A stretch of DNA of 64,000 bases from JAFALK01 sp036500605 (GTDB lineage Bacteria; Pseudomonadota; Gammaproteobacteria; Burkholderiales; Burkholderiaceae_C). Positions 25,873 to 33,667 of the stretch are shown piece after piece; position 1 is the stretch's first letter; each line of letters opens with the position of its first letter. A program made the position numbers and the translations under genes. Below the pieces are notes generated by a model. It worked only from the letters and a program-made list of their open reading frames with translations, was not told the origin of the DNA and searched no databases. Location of the stretch: NCBI GenBank assembly GCA_036500605.1, contig DASYBU010000014.1:315265-379264 (forward strand). The letters are read 5' to 3'.

Positions 25873-27120
25873 ATGAAGCACATCGTGGTAATTGGCGGGG
25901 GGATCGTCGGCTTGACGACCGCCTGGTCCTTGCTGGAAAGAGGCCACAGCGTCTCGGTGGTGGAACGGGAGGCCGAGGTGGCCAGTGGCGCGAGCCATGC
26001 CAACGGCGGTCAGCTCAGCTACCGCTATGTCTCGCCGTTAGCCGACGAAGGCGTGCCCTTCAAGGCCATGCGCTGGCTGCTCGATCCTGACGGCCCTTTG
26101 CGCTTCAAGCCCGAGCTGAGCTGGCAGCAATGGTCGTGGATGTTCGCCTTCCTGCGCGCCTGCCGCGGGCAGGTCAACCGCCGCACGACCTCGCGCTTGC
26201 TGGCGCTCGGCGCCTTCAGCCAGCGCGCGTTTGAACGCCTGCTGGACGACGCCCATCTCGACCAAATCGAGCTGCGCTCGCCCGGCAAGCTGGTGGTCTA
26301 TCGCAAGGCGGCCGAGTTCAACCGCGTCGCCGCGCGGCTGCACGGCTCGGTCGGGCCCGAGCAGGCGCTCTCGCATGATGAATGCGTGGTGCTCGAACCG
26401 TCGCTGCAGGACAACGATGTGCGTTTTGCCGGGGGGATTTTTACCGCCGGCGAGGCCGTGGCCGATTGCCGCGCGGTCTGCTTGCGCCTCGCCGAACGGC
26501 TGCAAGCGCACCCGAATTTCAAGGGCTTTGTGCGCGCCGAAGGCACCGGCTGGCGTGCCCGCGCCGGCAAGGTCTGGGCGCTGCAGACCGACCAGGGCGA
26601 GATCCACGGCGACGAGTTCGTCGTGGCGGCCGGCCTGCAAAGCCGCGCGCTGACCCAATCGCTCGGCATCGCGCTGCCGCTATACCCGCTCAAGGGCTAC
26701 AGCCTGAATGCGCCGATCGCGGCCGAGCACCGGCCGCCCGTGGTCAGCGTGACCGACTTCGAGAAAAAGATCCTCTACGCCCGCATCGGCGAGCACCTGC
26801 GCGTGGCCGCGATGGTGGACCTGGTGGGCGAGGACCTGCGCGTGGACCCGAAGCGCGTGGATTCGCTGCAGCGCGCGGTGCGCGATACCTTCCCGCAGGC
26901 CGCCGACTACGACCAGGCCAGCACCTGGACGGGCCTGCGCCCCGCCACGCCGACGGGCGCGCCGATCCTCGGCAGCACGCCGCTGCGCGGGCTGTGGCTC
27001 AACGTCGGCCACGGCGCGCTGGGCTTCACTTTCTCCTTCGGCGCCGCCGAAATCCTGGCTGATCTGATCTCGGGCCGCGAGAGCCCTCTGCCACTGGACG
27101 GGCTACAGTTGCAGGCATGA
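25873..27120 (+). CDS. dadA: D-amino acid dehydrogenase
   Basis: A 415-residue FAD flavoprotein that oxidises D-alanine and other D-amino acids to 2-oxo acids, passing electrons to the respiratory chain. The FAD dinucleotide motif VIGGGIVGLTTAW is at residues 5-17 and ERE follows near 36. SHANGGQLSYRYVSPLADEG is the DadA-type block, and GLRPATPTGAPILGSTP plus NVGHGALGFTFSFGAAEILADLI form the C-terminal FAD contact. The stop overlaps the next gene (ATGA). An AAAGTTATGG element at 25785-25794 and a dyad promoter candidate lie upstream. With alr in the same window the cell can both make and burn D-alanine. Confidence 0.93.
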   Translation: MKHIVVIGGGIVGLTTAWSLLERGHSVSVVEREAEVASGASHANGGQLSYRYVSPLADEGVPFKAMRWLLDPDGPLRFKPELSWQQWSWMFAFLRACRGQVNRRTTSRLLALGAFSQRAFERLLDDAHLDQIELRSPGKLVVYRKAAEFNRVAARLHGSVGPEQALSHDECVVLEPSLQDNDVRFAGGIFTAGEAVADCRAVCLRLAERLQAHPNFKGFVRAEGTGWRARAGKVWALQTDQGEIHGDEFVVAAGLQSRALTQSLGIALPLYPLKGYSLNAPIAAEHRPPVVSVTDFEKKILYARIGEHLRVAAMVDLVGEDLRVDPKRVDSLQRAVRDTFPQAADYDQASTWTGLRPATPTGAPILGSTPLRGLWLNVGHGALGFTFSFGAAEILADLISGRESPLPLDGLQLQA

Positions 27121-28280
27121 AAAATGAGCGGCTTGCGCAGGCACTGCTCGAAGCGGTGCGTGCGCAACGCTTCGAGGAGACGCCCGATGCGCTGCAGAAC
27201 CATCAGGCGATTGACGAACATCCCAGCATCGACCTGGCCGTCGCGGCCTTCCCGCGCGGCCGCGATCCCGTTTTCGCGAATGTGCTGTTCTCGCGCGAGC
27301 ATCCGCAGGGCGTCGCGGCGCAGATCGACATCGTCGACGGCCCCGTGCGAAATATCCGTTATGTGGCCGACACGCAGGACTCGCTCGGCGTCTCGATCGC
27401 CTGGCAGCCGGGCAGCGACTGGCGCCGCCTGCGCTTCAAGCCGCTGATGGGCCAGGGGCCTTACCGCTTCATCGCGCCCTACCCTTCCTCGCTGTTCAAG
27501 CTGATGGTGCTGGTCGGTTGCGGCCGCCTGGTCGACGCCGGCCGCAGCCATTGGGAGACGCGGCTGGCGTCGGACGGCGGCACGCGCAGCATGCTCGAAT
27601 GGGCCTACGACATGACGGTGGACAGCGGCAACGACGCCACCACCGTGCTGCTCTCGCACCTGCACAACTGCGGCCTGCTGAACCAGGAAGACCGCGGCCC
27701 GCATGCGCTGCACCGGCTGTTCGCGTCGCAAGGCCTGGCCGGCCTGCGCCTGGCCAGCACGCGCGCCGACGGCGGCTGGTCCAACGCCGACGGCGCCGGC
27801 GTCGGTCATCTGCAGATGACCGCCTGGGATACCTTGCGCCTGCTCTGGCTGCTGGACCCGGATGCGCCGCTGGCGCCCTGGCTGCCGGCAGATTCGCCGC
27901 CGCTGCTCAGCGGCAGCCTTGAGACCGTCCTCAAATGCCTGCGCGAACAGCGCCTGCATGACATTCTTTCGAGCGGGTCGCTGATCGGCATAACGGGATA
28001 CGTGACCGGCATCCCCGCTCGCCTGCCCGGCGCCGAACCGAGCAGTTGCGGCGATGGCGAGCTGATCTTTGCCCACAAGACCGGCAACACCGAGAACTAC
28101 GCCGCCGACGCCGGCATCGTGCGCACCATCGCGCCGGGCGGGCGCCACTACCTGATCGCCATGACCAGCAGCCTGGGCACGCGCTACGCGCCCGACCCCC
28201 GCTGCTCAACGACCTGGAAACTGCCGGCGCTGGGCGCCAGCATCGATGCCCTGATGTGCGAACTGTTTGAGCGCCGTTGA
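27117..28280 (+). CDS. beta-lactamase-fold serine hydrolase
   Basis: A 387-residue protein of the class A beta-lactamase/PBP-like superfamily. The catalytic triad motifs are visible: Ser115-x-x-Lys118 in PYPSSLFKL, an SxN-type SGND in TVDSGNDATTVLL, and the KTG box in FAHKTGNTENY near residue 325. No N-terminal signal peptide or lipobox is seen, which is odd for this superfamily and suggests a cytosolic enzyme. It is translationally coupled to dadA (ATGA). Candidate roles are a cytosolic amidase or peptidase on D-amino-acid peptides rather than antibiotic resistance (inference). A palindromic repeat begins immediately after its stop codon. Confidence 0.75.
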   Translation: MKNERLAQALLEAVRAQRFEETPDALQNHQAIDEHPSIDLAVAAFPRGRDPVFANVLFSREHPQGVAAQIDIVDGPVRNIRYVADTQDSLGVSIAWQPGSDWRRLRFKPLMGQGPYRFIAPYPSSLFKLMVLVGCGRLVDAGRSHWETRLASDGGTRSMLEWAYDMTVDSGNDATTVLLSHLHNCGLLNQEDRGPHALHRLFASQGLAGLRLASTRADGGWSNADGAGVGHLQMTAWDTLRLLWLLDPDAPLAPWLPADSPPLLSGSLETVLKCLREQRLHDILSSGSLIGITGYVTGIPARLPGAEPSSCGDGELIFAHKTGNTENYAADAGIVRTIAPGGRHYLIAMTSSLGTRYAPDPRCSTTWKLPALGASIDALMCELFERR

Positions 28281-28407
28281 AGTGAAACACAACATCCGGA
28301 ACACAGAGGACGCAGAGCAAGCGCAGAGATCGCAAAGCTTTGAGCCTCCACGTCTCTGCGGGCTCAGCGTCCCTTTGCGCCCTCTGCGTTCCGGAAACTT
28401 TGTATTC
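28281..28407. repeat. palindromic CGCAGAG-type intergenic repeat, copy A
   Basis: The element starts directly after the preceding stop codon. Outer arms CCGGAAC (28296) and GTTCCGG (ending 28395) bracket an imperfect palindrome of about 100 bases built from repeated CGCAGAG units. Copy B at 33500-33626 is closely similar and in the same orientation. As RNA it would fold into a long hairpin. It could be a REP/MITE-like element; it has no coding capacity. Confidence 0.85.
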
Positions 28408-28418
28408 GTATAACTGAA

Positions 28419-29318
28419 ATGTCCGTCTTGATTCCCTCCCTCCCTGAAGGCGCCACCGTCGGCCTGATCGCTCCCGCGGGGCCGCCGGCCGAAGGCCAGC
28501 TTGAGAAGGTGCCCGCGCTGCTGGCCCGCCACGGCTACCGCGCCAAGATCTTTCCCGGTTGCAGCGGCCCGGCGCAGTTCGGCTTTCTGGCCGCCACGGA
28601 TGAGCAGCGCCTGGCGGATCTGCATGCCGCGCTGGCCGACCCGGAGGTGGACGCCGTGATGGCCCTGCGCGGTGGTTATGGCTGCGCACGCCTGATGGGG
28701 CGCATCGACCTGGAACTGGTCAAGCGTCATCCGAAGCCGCTGATCGGCTACAGCGACATCACCACGCTGCACGGCCTGCGCGACAGCCTGGGCATCCCGA
28801 GCTGGCATGGCCCGATGCCGACCTCGGACCTGCTGCACTCGGAAGACGACGCCGCCACGCTGTTCGCGCAATTGCGGCACGGTGCACACACGGGCGATGT
28901 GCTGGCGCCCGCGATGGCCGAGCATCCGCTGAGCCGTGGCGTTAGCGCTCACGGCCGATTGGTCGGCGGCAATCTGTCGGTCTATGTGACGCTGCTGGGC
29001 ACCGAATGGCAGCCGCGTACCGAGCATGTGGAAGGCAGCATCCTGTTTCTGGAAGACGTGGGCGAAGCGCCGTATCGCGTCGACCGCATGCTGGCGCAGC
29101 TGCGCCAGGCCGGCGTGCTCGATGCGGCGGCCGGCTTCGTGCTGGGCAGCTTCAGCGATGCGGATTCGCCGGACGAGGTGTTGGCCGACTATCTGCATGG
29201 GTTGAACAAGCCGGTGCTCGCGGGCTGGCCCAGCGGGCATTGCAGCCCGAATGCGGCGCTGCCGATGGGTGTCGATGTGACGCTTGATGTGGCGGGGCGC
29301 CGGCTGATCCTCGGTTGA
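28419..29318 (+). CDS. ldcA: LD-carboxypeptidase (murein tetrapeptide carboxypeptidase, S66)
   Basis: A 299-residue cytosolic serine peptidase that removes the terminal D-Ala from murein tetrapeptides during recycling. The S66 catalytic triad is readable: Ser112 in LIGYSDIT, Glu212 in LFLEDVGE and His274 in SGHCSPN. The N-terminal VGLIAPAGPP and MALRGGYGCARLM are family signatures, and the length fits. There is no signal peptide. It follows dadA and the serine hydrolase on the same strand with palindromic repeat A in between, and a strong terminator follows. A second S66 enzyme with an export signal lies at 36030-37088. Confidence 0.93.
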   Translation: MSVLIPSLPEGATVGLIAPAGPPAEGQLEKVPALLARHGYRAKIFPGCSGPAQFGFLAATDEQRLADLHAALADPEVDAVMALRGGYGCARLMGRIDLELVKRHPKPLIGYSDITTLHGLRDSLGIPSWHGPMPTSDLLHSEDDAATLFAQLRHGAHTGDVLAPAMAEHPLSRGVSAHGRLVGGNLSVYVTLLGTEWQPRTEHVEGSILFLEDVGEAPYRVDRMLAQLRQAGVLDAAAGFVLGSFSDADSPDEVLADYLHGLNKPVLAGWPSGHCSPNAALPMGVDVTLDVAGRRLILG

Positions 29319-29338
29319 TTTCTTTCCCCCAAAAGAGA

Positions 29339-29371
29339 AGCCCCGCCTGGCTTGCGCCGGCGGGGCTTTTT
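29339..29371 (+). terminator. rho-independent terminator after ldcA
   Basis: A 9-bp stem AGCCCCGCC / GGCGGGGCT with an 11-base loop runs into TTTTTG. It ends the dadA-hydrolase-ldcA unit and sits between the convergent ldcA and TonB-receptor genes. The AGAAG upstream gives a weaker signal for the opposite strand. Confidence 0.88.
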
Positions 29372-29435
29372 GATGTCGCTTGTCGTTTTCTCTTGCTGCC
29401 CAGAGCGGTAAGGCCCGGGTGCAAGAGAGCGTTGA

Positions 29436-32345
29436 TCAGAAGAACACGTACTTGGCAGTGAACTGCAGGGTGCGGCCACGCGGGTCGGCCACGCGCGGAT
29501 CCCAGCCGGTGCCCGTCGCGTTGTCCACGTTGTGCCAGGTGAACGGCGGGTTGCGATCCAGCAGATTGATCATGCCAGCCGTCAGCGTCAGGTCCTTGAC
29601 ACCGGTGTAGGTGCCAACCAGGTTGAAGGTCGTGTAGCTGGAGATCTTGCGCTTCTGGAACTGCGTCAGCGCTGTGTAGCTCGTGTGGTCTTCATCGTTG
29701 TAGCCCGACGAGAAGTTGCCCGACAGCGTCACCGAAATCTCCGGCGTCGTGTAGGTCGACGAGATCGACGTCTTCCAAGGCAGGTACAGCGTGGTATTGG
29801 TCCACTGGCCAACGTACTGAACCATCGGCGTGCCGTCGATCAATTGCTCCTTGTAGGAGATCATCTTGGTCGATTGCAGCGTTGTGGTCAGCTTGTTGCC
29901 GAACAGCGGCGTGGCCCAGCTACCTGTGAAGTCAAGACCCTTGGTCATGCTGCTACCGGCGTTGATCCAGCCCGCCTTAATCCCGAGGAGGTTGCCACTG
30001 CTATCGCGAATGAAGTTGTCGGCAAAGACCGAGTAGTTCTGCAGCTCCTGAGTAGGCGTCAGGCTGTGAATCCGGTCGATCATCTTGATCTGCCAGTAGT
30101 CCACAGAAGCAGTCAGATCCTTGGCCGGCGAGAAAACCACGCCCAGCGAACCTTGGCGCGACTTCTCAGGCTTCAGGTCCGGGTTGCCACCCGATGAATA
30201 GGGAATGCTATTGAGCGCACAAGCCGTGTTGAGTGGGTCCGGAGTCGTACATTTGACTGGGTCGATGAACGTGCCGACGGTGGCCAGTTGCACGGTACCC
30301 AGGTTCAGCTGTTGCGGCGTCGGTGCACGGAAGCCTGTGTTGTAAGAGCCACGGAACAGCAGATCCTTGGTTGGCGTGAATTTGAAGGCGATCTTCGGAT
30401 TGGTCGTGCTGCCGATCTGCTGGTACTTGTCGTAGCGAACCGCCAGATCCAGTTCCAGCATCTTGAACACGGGCACCAACAACTCACCGTAGACGGCACC
30501 GACCTTGCGGTACATGTCCGGTGCAGACGAGTTGCCCGGGCAGCCCATCACCGAATTGGCCAAATTGGCACTGCCCGCATTGGGATTACCGCCAGGGGCT
30601 GAGCTGCCACCGCTGAAGGTGCTGATGCAGTTGTAGGTTTGCGTGCCTGAGAACCCGTAGAACTCGCGGCGCAGATCAGTACCCAGCGCGAAAGACATGT
30701 CGCCCGCTGGCAGCTTCATCACCGGACCCGAGATGTTGGCAATGAACTCGTCCACCTTGGTCTTGCCACCGGCCAGTCGACCAAAGACCTTGGTGGCATC
30801 CACCAGAGCTTGCTGATCCGGCGTGATGGCCTGACCCGGCAGGCGGAACGGGTTGTATTGACCGCTGGCCAGCAACTGGACCAGTTTGACGGTGTCGGCA
30901 TAGCCATCGACCATCTCTGCATAGGCCGCCGCCTCGCCGTGCGAGAGCGAGACCTTATAGTCGTAGTCGCCCCAAGCGCCGTCCACGCCAACCGCCAAGC
31001 GGTCGTTGGTGGACTCATTGCCCAGCGTGCGATTGCCCCAGTCCGTCATGCGCAAGCGATAGGCAATCGGCTTGGTGGCGTCGAAATTGTTGGCGCCGTA
31101 GAGCTGCTTCATGTCTTGGTAGAACGGGCCGCCAACGGGGTAGTCAGCTCCAAAGGCGTAGGTCTTGCCAGCTACGACCCCGTTGAAAGCCAAGCCTGTC
31201 GTGCTGAACTGGTACGGCGTGAACTCACCCAGCGAGTAATAGCGCGAGCCAACGAACTCTACGAAGCCAGTGGCGGAGCTGCCGATGTTGAAGGTTCCGC
31301 GCGCCACGCCACTGGTGGTCTGGCTCGGCGTCGCCAGCATGTACTGACGGCCATAGTCCGTGCCACACCGATAGGTGTCGGATGCGACGGAATGGCCGAG
31401 GCCCGTCAGCAAGGCCGCATTGGCCGCCTGACTGACGCCATAAGGCACCTGATCGCACTGACCCTTGATCGCCAGCGGATTGAACACCGTGTACTTGGTC
31501 GGATCAGTGGCGCCAATGGTCGTCGTGCTTGCCAGCGCACTGCCCGTCTGCGCAATGATGTTGGCGAAGTAAGGCGAGCTGGAGGTGTCTGGCGCTAGAC
31601 CCTTGTCCGGCTGATAGCCTGCCGCGAACGCACGATCATTGCCGCGCAAGATCACGTTGCTGCTGTGGGTGATGCTGCCCATCAGGTTGAAGCCCTGCTT
31701 TTCCAGGTCGCCGTAGCCGGCCGAGAGATTCACTTTGCGCTGCTGGCCACCACCCCAAGCCATCGGCGAGCTGTAGGTTGCGCTGGCCGTCACGCCAGTG
31801 AATTCTTTCTTCAGGATGAAGTTGATGACGCCGCCGATGGCGTCCGTACCGTAGATGGCGGACGCGCCGTCCTTCAGCACTTCAATACGCTGGATCATTT
31901 CCAGCGGGATCGCGTTCAGGTCGACCGAGCCGCCGGACGTGCCCTGGTTCGACAGGCGACGACCGTTGAGCAGCACCAGCGTACCGGTGGGGCCGAGGCC
32001 GCGCAGGTTGGCGTACGCGCCGCCGCCGGCAAGGCGGTCGCCTTCCTGGCCGAAGACGCTGTTGCTCGACACGGCGTTGTTGGCGTTGGCCGAGTTGGCG
32101 GTCAACGAGCGCAACACATCTTCAGCGCTGCTCAGGCCGCGTTGGCGGATCTGGTCGGCGGTGATCACTTCCAGCGGCAAGGCGCCTTCATCGACCACGC
32201 GCTTGATGCTCGAGCCGGTGACTTCCACGCGTTCGAGCTTGGCGTCGGAGGCAGCAGGCGCCGTGTCCTGCGCCATCGCGGCACCCACCATCGAGGTGCC
32301 CAATCCCAGCAACGCGAGACTGCGTGCCAATGTGTTCAGCTTCAT
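29436..32345 (-). CDS. large TonB-dependent receptor
   Basis: A 969-residue outer-membrane receptor. The ATG at 32345 follows a clear AAGGAG and opens a signal peptide (MKLNTLARSLALLGLGTSMV, cleaved after AMA-Q); an upstream in-frame start has no ribosome site. The TonB-box-like VEVTGSSIKR near residue 40, plug motifs NLRGLGPTGTLVLLNGRR and EVLKDGASAIYGTDAIGGVINF, and a C-terminal aromatic pair (KYVFF) are all present. This size and the GSSIKR box are typical of receptors for oligosaccharides, peptides or other organic polymers rather than classical siderophores. Its neighbours are LD-carboxypeptidase, an OCD-family enzyme and a PBP4-type protein, so a peptide or muropeptide ligand is an attractive guess. 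Confidence 0.92.
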   Translation of the reverse strand: MKLNTLARSLALLGLGTSMVGAAMAQDTAPAASDAKLERVEVTGSSIKRVVDEGALPLEVITADQIRQRGLSSAEDVLRSLTANSANANNAVSSNSVFGQEGDRLAGGGAYANLRGLGPTGTLVLLNGRRLSNQGTSGGSVDLNAIPLEMIQRIEVLKDGASAIYGTDAIGGVINFILKKEFTGVTASATYSSPMAWGGGQQRKVNLSAGYGDLEKQGFNLMGSITHSSNVILRGNDRAFAAGYQPDKGLAPDTSSSPYFANIIAQTGSALASTTTIGATDPTKYTVFNPLAIKGQCDQVPYGVSQAANAALLTGLGHSVASDTYRCGTDYGRQYMLATPSQTTSGVARGTFNIGSSATGFVEFVGSRYYSLGEFTPYQFSTTGLAFNGVVAGKTYAFGADYPVGGPFYQDMKQLYGANNFDATKPIAYRLRMTDWGNRTLGNESTNDRLAVGVDGAWGDYDYKVSLSHGEAAAYAEMVDGYADTVKLVQLLASGQYNPFRLPGQAITPDQQALVDATKVFGRLAGGKTKVDEFIANISGPVMKLPAGDMSFALGTDLRREFYGFSGTQTYNCISTFSGGSSAPGGNPNAGSANLANSVMGCPGNSSAPDMYRKVGAVYGELLVPVFKMLELDLAVRYDKYQQIGSTTNPKIAFKFTPTKDLLFRGSYNTGFRAPTPQQLNLGTVQLATVGTFIDPVKCTTPDPLNTACALNSIPYSSGGNPDLKPEKSRQGSLGVVFSPAKDLTASVDYWQIKMIDRIHSLTPTQELQNYSVFADNFIRDSSGNLLGIKAGWINAGSSMTKGLDFTGSWATPLFGNKLTTTLQSTKMISYKEQLIDGTPMVQYVGQWTNTTLYLPWKTSISSTYTTPEISVTLSGNFSSGYNDEDHTSYTALTQFQKRKISSYTTFNLVGTYTGVKDLTLTAGMINLLDRNPPFTWHNVDNATGTGWDPRVADPRGRTLQFTAKYVFF

Positions 32346-32499
32346 GAAAATCTCCTTGGGTAATCCGGTACCAAGCGCTGCACAGGCTGTGAAGTGCGTG
32401 TGAGCATTTGTTGCCAACCATCATCAATCAGTCGCCGAAAGTGGCACAGAGGGCACCACCGGATCTGTTGCGCAATCCGCAATGAATGCTTGTCTGCGT

Positions 32500-32560
32500 G
32501 GCATAACCTACCGGAATGTCTCGACTGACAGGGACTTCCACGCGAACAAGAAGTTATGCC
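32500..32560. promoter_or_regulatory. inverted repeat GGCATAAC/GTTATGCC in a divergent promoter region
   Basis: Perfect 8-bp arms at 32500-32507 and 32553-32560 lie in the 248-base gap between the divergent TonB receptor (start 32345) and the OCD-family gene (start 32594). Two half-sites about five helical turns apart would suit a looping or dimer-of-dimers regulator. The right arm is part of an AAGTTATGCC element also found before two amidase genes. Confidence 0.4.
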
Positions 32561-32593
32561 CTGGGACGGGCCGCAATGGCTAGAGTTGCGCCC

Positions 32594-33499
32594 ATGAAAC
32601 TCATCACCGAAGCCCAGGTCAGCGCCCTGCTGACGCCCGCCGCCGCCGCTCAATGCCTACGCGAGGCTTTCACACAAATGGGGCACGGCCGGGCCAGCGT
32701 GATGGCGCGCGGCCGCGCCGCTGGCGAGCTCGACGGCGCCACGCTGATGATCAGCGCGATGGGCGCGACATTGCCCGCCGCCGGCGTGCTCGGCACCAAG
32801 GTCTACTCGACGCGCAACGGCCAGTTCCAGTTCGTCGTCACGCTGTTCTCGGCCGAGACGGGCCTGCCGCTGGCCACACTGGAGGCCAACGAGCTGACCC
32901 GCCAGCGCACCGCCGCCGCGACCGCCGTGGCGGTGGACGCGCTGGCGCGCCGCGATGCCAAGGTGCTGGCGATCTTCGGTGCCGGCACGCAGGCCCGCGC
33001 CCATGCCGAGGCGATCCGCCCACTGCGCGCCTTTGATCGCGTGCTGGTCTGTGCCCGCAGCGGCGCCGCCGAGTTCGCGGCGCAGATCGGCGGCGAGGCG
33101 GTCGATGCCGCCACCGCTGCGGCGCAGGGCGATGTGATCATCGCCGCCACGCGTTCCAGTGAAGCCCTGTTCGACGGCGCGCTGGTCAAGCCCGGCGCCT
33201 TCGTGGGCGCCGTCGGTTCCAGCAAGCCCGCCGCGCGCGAGCTCGACGACGCCTTGCTGTCCCGCGCCGCGCTGATCGCCGTGGAATGGAAGACCGCCGC
33301 CGAGACCGAAGCCGGCGAATTCAAGCGTGCCGCAGCCGGCGTGATCCGGCCCGAGCGCGTGGTCGAGCTGGGCGCCCTGCTGGCCGCGCCGCGCGTCTTC
33401 CAGCCCGAGGACATCATCGTCTACAAGAGCGTGGGCATCGGCCTTGAAGACGTGGCCATCGCGAACTGGATCTACCAGCAAGTGCAGCAAGGGGCTTGA
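32594..33499 (+). CDS. ornithine cyclodeaminase/mu-crystallin family dehydrogenase
   Basis: A 301-residue NAD(P)-dependent enzyme of the OCD/mu-crystallin family, which includes ornithine and lysine cyclodeaminases, pyrroline-2-carboxylate reductases and archaeal-type alanine dehydrogenase. The dinucleotide motif LAIFGAGTQARAHAEAI is near residue 125. The substrate part includes MISAMGATLP, GTKVYSTRNG (catalytic-type Lys) and EANELTRQRTAAA. The ATG at 32594 is used because the family starts with a short MKLITEAQVSALL helix; an upstream ATG gives an unrelated basic extension. Surrounding genes handle D-Ala peptides, so alanine or an imino acid is a plausible substrate, but the reaction cannot be fixed from sequence. 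Palindromic repeat B starts right after its stop. Confidence 0.84.
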   Translation: MKLITEAQVSALLTPAAAAQCLREAFTQMGHGRASVMARGRAAGELDGATLMISAMGATLPAAGVLGTKVYSTRNGQFQFVVTLFSAETGLPLATLEANELTRQRTAAATAVAVDALARRDAKVLAIFGAGTQARAHAEAIRPLRAFDRVLVCARSGAAEFAAQIGGEAVDAATAAAQGDVIIAATRSSEALFDGALVKPGAFVGAVGSSKPAARELDDALLSRAALIAVEWKTAAETEAGEFKRAAAGVIRPERVVELGALLAAPRVFQPEDIIVYKSVGIGLEDVAIANWIYQQVQQGA

Positions 33500-33626
33500 A
33501 GTGAACCACGACATCCGGAACGCAGAGGGCGCAGAGCAAGCGCAGAGATCGCAAAGTTTGGAGCCGCCACTTCTCTGCGGGCTCTGCGTCCCTTTGTGTC
33601 CTCTGCGTTCCGGAAACTCTGCATTC
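33500..33626. repeat. palindromic CGCAGAG-type intergenic repeat, copy B
   Basis: This is closely similar to copy A at 28281-28407 and in the same orientation, again beginning at the preceding stop codon (TTGAAGTGAA...). Outer arms CCGGAACGCAGAGG (from 33515) and CCTCTGCGTTCCGG (to 33613) enclose CGCAGAG units. It separates the OCD-family gene from dacB. Confidence 0.85.
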
Positions 33627-33667
33627 GTGTCATCGGCTTCAGGTGGCACGCGCTATGGATTACTGAC

